Counted from the first letter of the stretch, positions 34,677 through 45,334 are shown. The stretch: DNA of 64,000 nt from Jannaschia pagri (GCF_019655435.1 NZ_BPFH01000008.1:43735-107734), one strand, 5' to 3'. The notes: a model not told the origin generated them from the letters alone. Numbers and translations are program-made.

Positions 34677-35708
34677 TTAGTACGGCATCGGGTGCGCTTT
34701 GTGGGCGCCTGCGATTTCGGCCAAGACCTCGTCCGAGAGCGTCATGTCCTGCGCCTTCAACCCATGCTCCAACTGCGCAACGGTGGTTGCACCCAGAATG
34801 GCGGAACAGGCAAAGGGGCGGCTTTGCAGCCATGCCAGGGACATATGCACCGGGTCCAACCCATGGCGCGTCGCGATATCCAAATACGCGGTCACCGCCG
34901 GATCGACGCGGTCAGACCAACGACCGCCCAGACCGTCGTTGAGGGATTTGCGCGACCCCTCCGGCACGGCGCCGTTCAGATACTTGCCCGTTAGGATCCC
35001 CGTGGCCAGCGGCGAAAAGGCGAGCATCGTCACCTGTTCGTGGCACATCATCTCTGTCAGGTCGGTGTCGGCGATCCGGCACATGAGGGAATACTCATTC
35101 TGGATGGCGACCGCCCTGGGGCCGTGGCCAGCCTCGGAGAGCCGCAGCCAATGGTCCATGCCCCAAGTGGATTCGTTAGACAGCCCAAAGGCCCGGATCG
35201 TCCCCCGTTTCACTTCTTGCTCCAGAGCCTCCAGGCAGGCGGCCATGTTGTCGAGCACTTCGGCCCGGTCCCCGCGCGGCGCGTAGTCCCAATACTGCCG
35301 GAATTGAAAGCTGCCCCGGTTTGGCCAATGGAATTGGTAGAGGTCGATGGTCTCCGACTGCAGGCGTTTGAGGCTGCCTTCGATGGCCTGGGGGATGGTC
35401 TCGGCGGTGATGGGGGCGCCATCGCGGGCATGGGCGCCTTCGCCGGAATGCTTGGTGGCAATGCGGATCCGCCCGGCGTTTCCTTGGGCGACCCAGCGGC
35501 CAATGATCTGCTCGGTCAAGCCGACCGTCTCGGCTCGGACGGGGTTCACGGGGTACATCTCAGCCGTATCCAGCCAGGTCACGCCGGCATCGACTGCCAT
35601 ATCTATTTGCGTGTGGGCGTCGGCCTCAGATGTCTGCGTGCCGAAGGTCATGGTGCCCAGCATGATCTCGGAAATGGTGTCGTCGCGGCCCAAGGGAATG
35701 CTGCGCAT
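34677..35708 (-). CDS. NADP(H)-dependent aldo/keto reductase (Tas-like)
   Basis: A 343-residue AKR barrel starting MRSIPLGRDDTISEIMLGTMTFGTQ. The catalytic Asp and Tyr are in VTWLDTAEMYP, and the Lys is in RIRIATKHSG. The ETIDLYQFHWPNRG block, the long insert after it, and LAFSPLATGILTGKYL are typical of the Tas/potassium-channel-beta-like subgroup. Its natural substrate cannot be told. It is on the minus strand, convergent with the DUF1499 gene and downstream of xthA by 75 bp. Confidence 0.92.
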   Translation of the reverse strand: MRSIPLGRDDTISEIMLGTMTFGTQTSEADAHTQIDMAVDAGVTWLDTAEMYPVNPVRAETVGLTEQIIGRWVAQGNAGRIRIATKHSGEGAHARDGAPITAETIPQAIEGSLKRLQSETIDLYQFHWPNRGSFQFRQYWDYAPRGDRAEVLDNMAACLEALEQEVKRGTIRAFGLSNESTWGMDHWLRLSEAGHGPRAVAIQNEYSLMCRIADTDLTEMMCHEQVTMLAFSPLATGILTGKYLNGAVPEGSRKSLNDGLGGRWSDRVDPAVTAYLDIATRHGLDPVHMSLAWLQSRPFACSAILGATTVAQLEHGLKAQDMTLSDEVLAEIAGAHKAHPMPY

Positions 35709-35783
35709 GGTGGTGTCCTCAGTTGGAAGTCCGCAGGACCGTGCCGCCGTCCACGGGCGGTGTCCAGGCCCTGGGCGGGGGCG

Positions 35784-36569
35784 TCACAGATCGAGTGTCA
35801 GCCAGACGGGCACGTGGTCCGAGGGCTTTTCCCGCCCGCGCATGTCGGCCTGGATCGAGCAATCGGTCATGCAGTCCGCAATGGCCGGAGACAGCAGGAA
35901 ATGGTCGATCCGAATGCCGTCGTTCCGGTCCCAAGCACCCGCCTGATAGTCCCAAAAGCTGTAGTGCCCCGGTGCGGCTGTCCGGGTGCGAAAGGCCTCG
36001 GTCAAGCCGAGGGTCAGCAGACGTCGAAAGGCCGCTCGGGTCTGGGGCAACCCCAGGGCGTCTTTGGTCCATGCCTCGGGCCGCTTGGCGTCGCGCGCAT
36101 CGGGGATGACGTTAAAGTCCCCGGTCAAAAGGAAGGGCGTTTCCTCGGCCAAGAGAGCGCGGGCCCGGGCCTCCAGCCGGGCCATCCAGGCAAGTTTGTA
36201 GTCGTACTTCGGGCCTGGCGCGGGGTTGCCGTTCGGAAGGTACAACCCGCACACGCGCACCGACCCGGTGTCGCCGATGACCGTGCCCTCGATGTAGCGG
36301 GCCTGTTCGTCGTCCGCATCGCCCGGAAGACCGATGGTCACATCCTCAAGCGGGCGTTTTGACAGGAGCGCGACGCCGTTGAAGCCCTTTTGCCCGTGGG
36401 TATGGAGCGTGTAGCCGGTGCCATCCACAATATCGCGCGGAAAGGCGTCATCGGTCGACTTGATCTCTTGAAGGACGGCCACGTCCGGGGCGTCCTCGGC
36501 GCGGAGCCAGTCGTGCACCGTTTGATACCGGGCTTTGATACCGTTGATGTTCCATGTGACGATCTTCAT
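35784..36569 (-). CDS. xthA: Exodeoxyribonuclease III (XthA)
   Basis: A 261-residue AP endonuclease/exonuclease of the EEP fold, for base-excision repair. Motifs present: MKIVTWNINGIKARY at the start; DVAVLQEIKSTDDAFP with the metal-binding Glu; VCGLYLPNGNP; the LLTGDFNVIPD catalytic DxN block; SFWDYQAGAWDRNDGIRIDHFLLS; and a closing SDHVPVWLTLDL with the catalytic His. Length is standard. It is followed by the aldo/keto reductase gene on the same strand. Confidence 0.96.
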   Translation of the reverse strand: MKIVTWNINGIKARYQTVHDWLRAEDAPDVAVLQEIKSTDDAFPRDIVDGTGYTLHTHGQKGFNGVALLSKRPLEDVTIGLPGDADDEQARYIEGTVIGDTGSVRVCGLYLPNGNPAPGPKYDYKLAWMARLEARARALLAEETPFLLTGDFNVIPDARDAKRPEAWTKDALGLPQTRAAFRRLLTLGLTEAFRTRTAAPGHYSFWDYQAGAWDRNDGIRIDHFLLSPAIADCMTDCSIQADMRGREKPSDHVPVWLTLDL

Positions 36570-36994
36570 GGGCCCCTCCCGTCTGCCGTGCAGACCTAGG
36601 GGAGGAGGCTTGGCTTGTCACCCCGGCAGGGTGGTCTCAGCGGTTGGGTTTGTGGCCTTCGCTGCGGGTACCTGTGGGCGGGACGGGTTCGGGTGGTGGT
36701 TCGGCCAGACTCGGCGATGATCTTGGGGTTTGCTGGGGTGTCAGCATATTTTTTGGAACATCGAAGGAGGGCGCGTTAACCTTAATGGGAGATGAACGGT
36801 CCGGTGGACGGCTGCCTATCTGGCGTTGATTTGTTTGTCCCGCGGGGATGGCGAGATGTGGCCGCGACGTCCCTTTCCGGTTTGTTGGGGTTGGCTCCGA
36901 TAATGTTGCGGATCGACGGCTCGTGTTCGAGGGAGCAGCGCCGACTTGTGATGGGAGTTGGTGCAGCGCCCTGTGACGTGTCGGCGGATGTCGG
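36570..36994. other. 425-bp intergenic region with an order-specific repeat
   Basis: No reading frame here looks coding; the longest one on the minus strand has an arginine- and proline-rich, non-conserved product. It contains the repeat element listed at 36744-36783. The rest shows no hairpin or RNA that I recognise. Confidence 0.55.
36744..36783 (+). repeat. Rhodobacterales-type intergenic repeat (copy 1)
   Basis: GCATATTTTTTGGAACATC, then GAAGGAGGGCG and CGTTAACCTTAA. It matches the copy at 48214-48261, which has GCATATTTGTGGAACATCG, then AAGGGCAGG, and later CATTAACCTTAA. The shared parts are the ATATTT..GGAACATCGAAGG core and the TTAACCTTAA end. Confidence 0.6.
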
Positions 36995-37396
36995 TCACTC
37001 AGCGCGCAGACGGTCCGCTCGTTTGCGCACAAGGACCTCACGCAGGTCGTGCATCGCCAGCAGCAGGTCATTGGTGACGGCGTCCAGGTCTTCGTCCGTC
37101 GCGCGGGATTGCGCCCAATGGGCCGTTAAGTTGAGGTGATCGACCGCGCGCTGGATGTCGTCGAGCGTCCGGCGGGCAAGGTCGGCGCGGCGTTTCTCCA
37201 TCCAACGGGCGATGGCGGCCTCGTCGTCGGACGTCAGGGTGCGGTCGCCCTGTGGTTTGACTTGGCCGTTGTTTACATTGACGGTCGCGATCTGCTCCAG
37301 GGTGAGGCGTCGCTGGCGATTGGCCGTGTCGACCCGGAAGACGAGCGCGCCGTTGTCTTTGACCCGGAAGAAATAGGGGGGCAGGGCCGCGCTCAT
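36995..37396 (-). CDS. Conserved alphaproteobacterial protein of unknown function
   Basis: A 133-residue protein; the start MSAALPPYFFRVKDNGALVF is used because upstream codons give a non-conserved, basic leader. Its sequence looks familiar as a Rhodobacterales-wide hypothetical protein: FRVDTANRQRRLTLEQIATVNVNNGQVKPQGDRTLTSDDEAAIARWMEKRRADL, followed by a helical IQRAVDHLNLTAHWAQSRATDEDLDAVTNDLLLAMHDLREVLVRKRADRL. There is no signal peptide, membrane segment or catalytic motif. The charged, mostly helical C-terminal half could mediate protein or nucleic-acid contact. The stop of its neighbour to the right (DUF4344) lies 43 bp upstream on the same strand. Confidence 0.82.
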   Translation of the reverse strand: MSAALPPYFFRVKDNGALVFRVDTANRQRRLTLEQIATVNVNNGQVKPQGDRTLTSDDEAAIARWMEKRRADLARRTLDDIQRAVDHLNLTAHWAQSRATDEDLDAVTNDLLLAMHDLREVLVRKRADRLRAE

Positions 37397-37439
37397 GACG
37401 GGCAGGCCCCATGGGCTGGCGTCGGGTGTATCCTGCGGG

Positions 37440-38234
37440 TCATTCGATGATCGCTTCGCCCTGGGCGCGCAGGTGGTCCTCAAACTCGGTGCAGAAGGTC
37501 ACCGTGCGATCAACTGGATCGTAGAACGCGTTGGCCTCGCCACAGGCCGTGAGGCGCACGGTCAGACTGTCCGAGAGGGTCAGCATGTCGTTGAGCGCGG
37601 CGACCTCGTCCGACAGGACTGTTCCCGCCAGCCCGTCGCTTGGGCCTTCGTAGCGCAGACTGCCCCCCGGACCCCGGTCCATCACGGTGTCGAGCACGCC
37701 CCCCCAGGCCTCCCACGCCTGATCGAATTCTTCTGGGCAGTACTCTGCCCGTTCAGCAGGCAGGCCCATGTCGTCCGCATAGGTGGTGCGATTGTCGGGG
37801 TCGGCCCCGTAGTAGAGGCAAACGGTGTTGTAGAACCGTTGCTCATCGGGGCCGTGGACGTCCCACCACGCCACGTCGTCGCCATCGTCAGCGCGGTCCT
37901 GTGCCTCGGCATCGAAGCCCAGGGCGTGGTCATAGGCCAGTTGCAAGGCGTAGTCCGGCTCCCACAGGGCTTCGGTCAAGACGACCGAGAAGACGTCGGC
38001 GGCATCCTCTTCCTGGCCGAAGATCGGGATCTCTTCGATATGGATCAGGGCATGGCCCATCTCGTGGTAGAAAATGCCCAGGACATTGCCTTCGACAAAG
38101 GCGTCGATGCTTTCGTCGCGAGATTGGGCGGCGACCGGGGAGGCCAGGGACAGTGCGAGAACCGTTGCTGTGAGGAGGCGCGACGGAGTGCCCAGATGGA
38201 TATTTGGCACGTGCGCGCGCCTGCCCGGTGCCAT
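37440..38234 (-). CDS. DUF4344-family secreted metallopeptidase-like protein
   Basis: A 264-residue protein with a signal peptide (SRLLTATVLALSLASPVAAQ) and a zinc-protease motif HEMGH at about residues 57-61, with acidic residues (EEDAADVFS) about 20 positions later that could complete the metal site. C-terminal EYCPEEFDQAWEAW and a Cys-rich tail (LTACGEANAFYDPVDRTVTFCTEFEDH) match DUF4344. Proteolytic activity has not been shown for the family as far as I know. The start is not certain: no strong ribosome site precedes the ATG at 38234, and an upstream frame open to 38468 is judged non-coding. Confidence 0.85.
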   Translation of the reverse strand: MAPGRRAHVPNIHLGTPSRLLTATVLALSLASPVAAQSRDESIDAFVEGNVLGIFYHEMGHALIHIEEIPIFGQEEDAADVFSVVLTEALWEPDYALQLAYDHALGFDAEAQDRADDGDDVAWWDVHGPDEQRFYNTVCLYYGADPDNRTTYADDMGLPAERAEYCPEEFDQAWEAWGGVLDTVMDRGPGGSLRYEGPSDGLAGTVLSDEVAALNDMLTLSDSLTVRLTACGEANAFYDPVDRTVTFCTEFEDHLRAQGEAIIE

Positions 38235-38464
38235 GACCGGTTTTCGCGGGCAGGAGGTTAAGCGGTTGTCGTTGGCCACTGTGGGGTCAACATAGGCCGA
38301 CCTGGAAGGCGCCATACGCAGGACGATGCCCTTACGGACAGTGGCAGTTTTCGCGCCCGAAACCTCTTCCGAAATCCGCCGCGCGTGGTGTGTTGCAACA
38401 TAGGACGTGGCGGCAGCGCAGCCCCCCGGTGCCGGGGCACGCTGGGAGGTCTGCGCCGCGCGCC

Positions 38465-40125
<1,661 letters not shown>

Positions 40126-40126
<1 letters not shown>

Positions 40127-40389
40127 TGATCGACCCAACTGACGCGCGGCGTAAGCGGCTGGCTATTCGCGCCTGGCGGCGCGGCATCAAGGAAATGGAC
40201 CTGATCTTGGGCGGCTATGCCGACAGCGAGCTGGCGACCATGGATGAGGAGCAATTGGCCCTGTTTGAGGCCGTTCTGGGCGAGAACGACCACGATCTCT
40301 TCCAGTGGGTGACGGGGCAATCGGAAGCACCGCCGCGCTTCGCGCCCCTCATGGCAGAACTGTCGCGCCGCGCAGCCGTGGCCCGTTAG
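40126..40389 (+). CDS. sdhE: FAD assembly factor SdhE (YgfY family)
   Basis: An 87-residue protein that helps attach FAD to succinate dehydrogenase. The conserved motif region is RRKRLAIRAWRRGIKEMDLILGGYADSELATMDEEQLALFEAVLGENDHDLFQWVTG, where RGxxExD surrounds the functional Arg-Gly and the DxFxW end is typical. The ATG overlaps the XRE stop (TGATG), so a longer frame that starts inside the regulator gene is a shadow. The C-terminus carries about 25 extra residues (APPRFAPLMAELSRRAAVAR), seen in many alphaproteobacterial members. Confidence 0.93.
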
Positions 40390-40504
40390 GCGGCACCGCG
40401 TCTGGGACTGGATATTGTGTAAAGGTCGTCGGACCTTAACGATATATTCGGATTTTCGGGTCAAAAGCGTCTCAACCGAGAGCTAATGACCCAGGACGCC
40501 GCCC

Positions 40505-41002
40505 ATGAGCCGCCTTGAAAAGTTTCAGCCGCGCCAAATGCCGGATTTCATGTCTGGCTACCTTGATGCCTTAACGCTTGTGGAGCGATTGCACCGTCTC
40601 TTGCTCGACGTCATCAAGGACGAGTTCGAGCGGCTCAACATTCTTGAGATCAACGCGGTGCAGGGCCTGCTGCTGTTTAACATCGGCGACAACGAGGTCA
40701 CCGCAGGGGAATTGAAAACCCGCGGATACTATCAGGGCTCCAACGTCAGCTATAATCTCAAGAAGCTGGTCGAAATGGGGTACATGCACCACCAGCGGTG
40801 TGAGATTGACCGCCGCGCTGTCCGTGTGCGCCTGACGGAGAAGGGGCGGGTGGTGCGCGATGCGGTCGAAAGCCTGTTTGCGCGACATGCCGATGGCATT
40901 CGACACACGGGCGTCTTGTCGGACTCGGGCCTGATCGAGATCGTAAGTACACTGCGGCGCGTCGAGCGGTATTGGGCAGATCAAATCCGGTACATCTACT
41001 AA
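40505..41002 (+). CDS. MarR-type winged-helix regulator (LdtR-like)
   Basis: A 165-residue protein with a MarR fold. Helical RLHRLLLDVIKDEFERLNILEINAVQGLLLFNIGDNEVTAGEL precedes the winged helix YYQGSNVSYNLKKLVEMGYMHHQRCEIDRRAVRVRLTEKGRVV. The DRRAVRVRLTEKG wing is characteristic. The overall length and the YLDALTLVERLHRLLLDVIKDEF start resemble the alphaproteobacterial LdtR group, which controls cell-wall and membrane-stress genes, but that match is from memory. It stands alone; no regulated gene can be read from the context. Confidence 0.85.
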   Translation: MSRLEKFQPRQMPDFMSGYLDALTLVERLHRLLLDVIKDEFERLNILEINAVQGLLLFNIGDNEVTAGELKTRGYYQGSNVSYNLKKLVEMGYMHHQRCEIDRRAVRVRLTEKGRVVRDAVESLFARHADGIRHTGVLSDSGLIEIVSTLRRVERYWADQIRYIY

Positions 41003-41253
41003 CGGATGCAGCGCGGCCTTGTGCGGCCGCACCCTGTAGGACTGATGTGGAGAGACGCCGGAGCTTGCTGTCCAGGGGTCTCCATGGCATGAGCCGATTG
41101 CCGACGGTCGCCCGCGCAAGGGCAAAGCGCATTCCCATTATTGATCTGGTCCATCGCAGCCCCGTGCTCTGTCCGAAAGGCCCGTGAGTCTCCCCCTTCT
41201 GCGTCGCGCTCTCGACCAATGCGGCCTTGACCCGCAGAGATGCTTGAATCCGC
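41003..41253. other. Untranslated stretch between the MarR gene and the tig promoter
   Basis: No convincing coding frame. Part of a 370-bp gap before tig. It is not recognised as a known RNA. A promoter and a terminator hairpin follow in the same gap. Confidence 0.5.
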
Positions 41254-41282
41254 TTGCACCGCCTCGGCCCCCTCCCTAGACA
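41254..41282 (+). promoter_or_regulatory. Probable housekeeping promoter for the tig leader
   Basis: TTGCAC and TAGACA are separated by exactly 17 bases. They resemble -35 and -10 boxes, although the -10 box is weak. The predicted transcript would start about 41289, only nine bases before a terminator-like hairpin. Confidence 0.45.
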
Positions 41283-41297
41283 GACGCCGACTGAACA

Positions 41298-41323
41298 CCC
41301 GCCGATTTCCGGCGGGATTTTTG
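41298..41323 (+). terminator. Terminator-like hairpin in the tig leader
   Basis: CCCGCC(GATTTCC)GGCGGG followed by ATTTTT. It lies 50 bp before the tig start and just after a likely promoter. It may end an upstream transcript or attenuate tig. Confidence 0.7.
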
Positions 41324-41372
41324 CATATGGGATCCTCTGCTGGGTCCCGGCACACGACGAAGGACAAGACAG

Positions 41373-42698
41373 ATGCAGGTGACCGAGACCCTGAACGACG
41401 GCCTCAAGCGCGGCTATACCATCACGGTCCCCGCCGCCGAGCTGGACGCCAAAGTCAACGAGAAGCTGGCCGAGGCCCAGCCCGAAGTCGAGATGAAGGG
41501 CTTCCGTAAGGGCAAGGTGCCGATGGCGCTTCTCAAGAAGCAGTTTGGTCAGCGCTTGATGGGCGAAGCGATGCAAGAGGCTATCGACGGCGCCATGTCC
41601 AAGCACTTTGAGGACTCGGGCGATCGCCCCGCGTTGCAGCCCAAGGTCGAGATGACCAATGAGGACTGGAAAGAGGGCGACGATATCGAAGTCGCCATGT
41701 CCTACGAAGCGCTGCCCACTGTCCCGGACGTAGACTTCTCCGGCGTGAAGATCGAGCGCCCGACGGTTGAGCCCGCCGAAGCGGATATCACCGAGGCGCT
41801 GGAGAGCCTGGCGAAGAACGCCCAAACCTTCGCGGCGAAGGACGGTGCAGCCGAGGACGGTGACCAGGTGGTCATCGATTTCTTGGGTAAAGTCGACGGC
41901 GAAGCCTTCGAGGGCGGCGCAGCCGAGGATTACCCGCTGGTCCTGGGCTCCAACAGCTTCATCCCCGGGTTCGAAGAGCAATTGGTCGGCACGTCCGCCG
42001 GTGACGAGAAGAACGTCGAGGTCTCCTTCCCGGAGGAATACCAGGCCGAGCACTTGGCCGGTAAGGCCGCCGTATTCGAGTGCAAGATCAAAGAGGTGAA
42101 GGCCCCCGCCGCCGCCCAGATCGACGATGAGATGGCCAAGCAATTCGGGGCCGAAAGCCTGGATGCGCTGAAGACCCAGATCACCGACCGTTTGGGCGCC
42201 GAGTACCAGGGTGCCGCCCGTCAGATCATCAAGCGGCAGCTGTTGGATCAACTGGATGAGTTGGTCTCTTTCGATCTGCCGCCCAGCTTGGTCGATGCCG
42301 AGGCCCAGCAGATCGCACACCAGTTGTGGCACGAGGAAAACCCCGACGTCAAAGGCCACGACCACCCCGAGATCACGCCGACGGACGAACACACGACGCT
42401 GGCCACCCGCCGCGTCCGCCTGGGCCTTTTGCTGGCCGAACTGGGCCAAAAGGAAGAGGTCGAGGTGACCGACGCCGAGATGACCCAGGCGATCATGAAC
42501 CAAGCGCGCCAGTACCCGGGCCAAGAGCGGGAGTTCTTCCAGTTCATCCAGCAGAACCAGCAAGCTCAGCAGCAGCTGCGCGCGCCTCTGTTCGAGGACA
42601 AGGTGATCGACGTCATCCTGGAAAAGGCCGAAGTGACCGACAAGCCGATCACCAAGGAAGAGCTTCAGGCGGAGATCGAGAAGCTCGAAGACATGTGA
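41373..42698 (+). CDS. tig: Trigger factor
   Basis: A 441-residue ribosome-associated chaperone and peptidyl-prolyl isomerase. The N-terminal ribosome-binding domain contains [20 protein letters not shown] (the signature loop). The FKBP-type domain follows (about 160-240, [21 protein letters not shown] and [17 protein letters not shown]). The helical C-terminal domain ([24 protein letters not shown], then Gln-rich [35 protein letters not shown]) completes it. Length is normal. A clear terminator lies 26 bp after the stop, so it is monocistronic. The leader contains a promoter and a hairpin (see those entries). Confidence 0.98.
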   Translation: MQVTETLNDGLKRGYTITVPAAELDAKVNEKLAEAQPEVEMKGFRKGKVPMALLKKQFGQRLMGEAMQEAIDGAMSKHFEDSGDRPALQPKVEMTNEDWKEGDDIEVAMSYEALPTVPDVDFSGVKIERPTVEPAEADITEALESLAKNAQTFAAKDGAAEDGDQVVIDFLGKVDGEAFEGGAAEDYPLVLGSNSFIPGFEEQLVGTSAGDEKNVEVSFPEEYQAEHLAGKAAVFECKIKEVKAPAAAQIDDEMAKQFGAESLDALKTQITDRLGAEYQGAARQIIKRQLLDQLDELVSFDLPPSLVDAEAQQIAHQLWHEENPDVKGHDHPEITPTDEHTTLATRRVRLGLLLAELGQKEEVEVTDAEMTQAIMNQARQYPGQEREFFQFIQQNQQAQQQLRAPLFEDKVIDVILEKAEVTDKPITKEELQAEIEKLEDM

Positions 42699-42723
42699 GG
42701 TCAGCCAAAGGTTGATCTAAAGG

Positions 42724-42747
42724 GGGCGCCTGTTCGGGCGCCCTTTT
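42724..42747 (+). terminator. Rho-independent terminator after tig
   Basis: Stem GGGCGCC/GGCGCCC (7 bp) with loop TGTTCG and a TTTT tail. Confidence 0.9.
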
Positions 42748-42859
42748 CTATGGGGAACCGAGGTAAGCCCGGTCCGCGTTTGTTGCCCAAAGGCCATAGC
42801 ACGGGCATTTTACAGGCTCAGACCTCCCCGGACGGGCATCGGCTTCTCATGTATTGGGC

Positions 42860-43537
42860 ATGATTACAGATCTGTTTTCGTTGGACTTCGCGCCATTTTC
42901 GGTGGCGCTGGTCATTTTGTTCGGCCTTTTGGCGCTGGAACTGGTCGCGCTGGTTTTCGGGGGATCCCTGGTGACGGACATGGACGGGCCGGAGATCGGC
43001 CTGGACATCCCGGACCTGGAGTTGCCCGAGATCGAAGCGCTGGACGCGGGCGCCCTGGATGTTGCCAGTCTTGAGGTGCCTGATGTTGAGGCCACTGCGC
43101 CCGTGCCCCTCGGCCTGACCGGTTTGGGGCGTGTGCCCTTTCTGATCTGGTTCGTCGCGGCTTTGATGGGGTTTGGCGCCACGGGGCTGTTGGTGCAAAC
43201 GCTCGGTCCTTTGCCCCTTGTGCTTGCGGTGCCCTTGGCCGGTGCCGCTGGGCTTGGCACGGCGCGGGGCCTGTCCGGCGTGTTTGTTCGGCTGCTGCCG
43301 CAGGTCGAAACCTCGGTTCAGTCCGTGCGGCAATTGGCGCGACGCCGGGGCGTGGTTACGCAAGGGACCGCGCGCCGCGGGCGTCCGACGGAAATCCGCG
43401 TGACGGATCGCTTTGGCAACACTCACTATATCCGGGCGGAGCCGTTTCGCGATGAAGATCACATCAAACGGGGACAAACCGTTCTAACCATTTGGGACCG
43501 TCGCGCGGGTGAGTTGCGGGTCGTAGCCCTCGATTAA
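42860..43537 (+). CDS. YqiJ-like membrane protein (OB-fold, DUF1449)
   Basis: A 225-residue membrane protein starting MITDLFSLDFAPFSVALVIL, using the ATG at 42860; a TTG two codons earlier is also possible. There are two hydrophobic regions (about 12-36 and 94-135). An acidic, proline-rich linker (DMDGPEIGLDIPDLELPEIEAL) lies between them. The C-terminal soluble part (ARRRGVVTQGTARRGRPTEIRVTDRFGNTHYIRAEPF) looks like the OB-fold of YqiJ/NfeD-like partners. It is 12 bp upstream of the flotillin gene; YqiJ-YqiK pairs are a known arrangement in which the small protein accompanies the flotillin at the membrane. Confidence 0.85.
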   Translation: MITDLFSLDFAPFSVALVILFGLLALELVALVFGGSLVTDMDGPEIGLDIPDLELPEIEALDAGALDVASLEVPDVEATAPVPLGLTGLGRVPFLIWFVAALMGFGATGLLVQTLGPLPLVLAVPLAGAAGLGTARGLSGVFVRLLPQVETSVQSVRQLARRRGVVTQGTARRGRPTEIRVTDRFGNTHYIRAEPFRDEDHIKRGQTVLTIWDRRAGELRVVALD

Positions 43538-43549
43538 GGGAGAGATTAT

Positions 43550-45223
43550 ATGGAAACCATTCTCATACCGGCTGTTGCTGTTCTTCTTGGCCTCATCGTT
43601 ATCGGTCTGGTCATCGCGCGGCTCTACCGTCGGACGAGCCGAGAGGTGAGCCTTGTGCGCACCGGTGCCGGTGGCAAACTGGTCGTGGTCGACGGCGGCT
43701 GCATCGTGCTGCCGTTGTTCCACGAGATCGCCAAGGTCAACATGAAGACCCTGCGTCTGGAGGTCAGCCGGACGGGCGAAGGGGCATTGATCACCAAAGA
43801 CCGGATGCGTGTGGATGTGGGCGTGGAGTTCTATGTCTCCGTCGCACCAACCGAAGAGGGCATTAGCCGCGCGGCGCAAACCCTGGGCGACCGGACGTTC
43901 TATGTGGATCAGTTGCGCGACATGATCGAGGGCAAGCTGATCGACGGTCTGCGCGCCGTGGCCGCCCAGATGACAATGGATGAGCTGCACGAGAACCGCT
44001 CGGACTTTGTTCAGGAGGTTCAGAACGCCGTGACCGAGGACTTGCTGAAGAACGGTCTGGGGTTGGAATCGGTATCGCTGACCGCGCTGGACCAAACGCC
44101 GTTCGAGGCCTTGGATGAGAACAACGCCTTCAACGCGGTGGGTATGCGCAAGCTGGCCGAGGTGATCGCGACGTCCAAAAAGGACCGCGCCAAGATTGAC
44201 GCCGAAGCCGAAGTTTCGGTCAAGCAATCGGCCTTGGAGGCCGCCAAGCGGAGCCTTGAGATCGAGCGCGACGAGAAGGCCGCCCAAATCGCTCAGGTGC
44301 AGGAGTTGCAAACATTGGAGGCCGCCCAGGAGGCCGAATTGGCGCGGCGTCGCGAAGACTCCATGCGCGAAAAGGAAGCCGCGCGGGTTGTGCGGGAACA
44401 GGCCATCCGCGCCGCTGAGATTGACCGGGACCGGGCCTTGGAAGTGGCGGAGCAAGAGCGGCAGATCACCGTGAACCAGAAGTCCGAAGAAGAGAGCCGC
44501 GCCAGGGCCTCGGCGGATGCGGCACGGGCCGAGGCGGAGAAGGCCCGCGAACAGATTGAAACGGCGCGTGCGACAGAACAGGCGGAACGCCAAAAGCGGA
44601 TCGCCATTATCGAAGCGCAGCGGGAGGCCGAGCGCGAAGCGGTCCGCGTCAAACTGGCCGCCACTGCCGAGAAAGAGGCCGCTGAGGATCGGGCCGAAGC
44701 CCGCCGCGAGGCCGCGCGCGGGGCCGCCGATGCGCTGCGTGAAGAGGCCCGGGCCGAGGCGGATGCCGTCGTCTCCCGTGCGGAAGCCAAGCGGGCAGAT
44801 ATGTTGGCCGAAGCCGAAGGTCGCGAAAAGATCGTCGCCGCCGAAAACGCCTTGTCCGATGCCCTGATCGAAATGAAGCTGCAGATCGCGCGCCTCGAAG
44901 CGATGCCCGGCATTGTCGAACAGATGGTGAAACCGGCGGAGAAAATCGACTCGATCCGCATTCACCAGGTCGGTGGCTTGGGCCAGGGCAATCCCGGCGC
45001 CACCGCGACGTCGGCGGATGGCAAGCCTGTGGTCAATCAAGCGATGGACTCAATCCTTGGCATGGCGGTTCAGATGCCTGCGCTCAAGAAGCTGGGCGAA
45101 GAGTTGGGTCTGTCCATGGAAAAGGGCCTTGGGGGCTTGGATCTGGACGGCAAGGTGACGGAAGCCGCCGTGGAGAGCGACGCACCGCCTAAGCCTTCGA
45201 AGCCTTTGGATGCTGCCGAATAG
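43550..45223 (+). CDS. Flotillin family protein (YqiK-like)
   Basis: A 557-residue SPFH/flotillin protein. One transmembrane segment lies at the N-terminus (ILIPAVAVLLGLIVIGLVIARLY). The SPFH domain follows (about 30-200, with EVSLVRTGAGGKLVVVDGGCIVLPLFHEIAKVNMKTL). From about 215 to 450 it is a long Ala/Glu/Arg-rich coiled coil (repeated AEAEREQ-like stretches). It ends with a conserved C-terminal region ending in PSKPLDAAE. Flotillins organise membrane microdomains. AAGGGAGAG precedes the ATG. It is followed by a terminator and preceded by its YqiJ-like partner. The very high Ala/Glu content makes long antisense open frames that are not genes. Confidence 0.93.
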   Translation: METILIPAVAVLLGLIVIGLVIARLYRRTSREVSLVRTGAGGKLVVVDGGCIVLPLFHEIAKVNMKTLRLEVSRTGEGALITKDRMRVDVGVEFYVSVAPTEEGISRAAQTLGDRTFYVDQLRDMIEGKLIDGLRAVAAQMTMDELHENRSDFVQEVQNAVTEDLLKNGLGLESVSLTALDQTPFEALDENNAFNAVGMRKLAEVIATSKKDRAKIDAEAEVSVKQSALEAAKRSLEIERDEKAAQIAQVQELQTLEAAQEAELARRREDSMREKEAARVVREQAIRAAEIDRDRALEVAEQERQITVNQKSEEESRARASADAARAEAEKAREQIETARATEQAERQKRIAIIEAQREAEREAVRVKLAATAEKEAAEDRAEARREAARGAADALREEARAEADAVVSRAEAKRADMLAEAEGREKIVAAENALSDALIEMKLQIARLEAMPGIVEQMVKPAEKIDSIRIHQVGGLGQGNPGATATSADGKPVVNQAMDSILGMAVQMPALKKLGEELGLSMEKGLGGLDLDGKVTEAAVESDAPPKPSKPLDAAE

Positions 45224-45247
45224 GGACGCGGCGAGTATTCGAAACGA

Positions 45248-45277
45248 AGCGCCCCGGTGTCATGCTGGGGCGCTTTG
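45248..45277 (+). terminator. Terminator after the flotillin operon
   Basis: An 8-bp stem AGCGCCCC/GGGGCGCT with an 11-base loop and a short TTT tail, 25 bp past the flotillin stop. Confidence 0.75.
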
Positions 45278-45334
45278 CGTATCGGGTCGGGTTGCTTGCG
45301 GATTTTGCATCCGCGCGGGGCCTCTTATTCAGCG

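Noticed and set aside
36637..37071. Possible 144-residue minus-strand protein
   Set aside because: Arg/Pro/Ser-rich, overlaps a repeat element and the end of another gene, with no conserved pattern or ribosome site.
43484..45040. Long antisense frame opposite the flotillin gene
   Set aside because: It results from the repetitive Ala/Glu/Arg coiled-coil codons of the flotillin.
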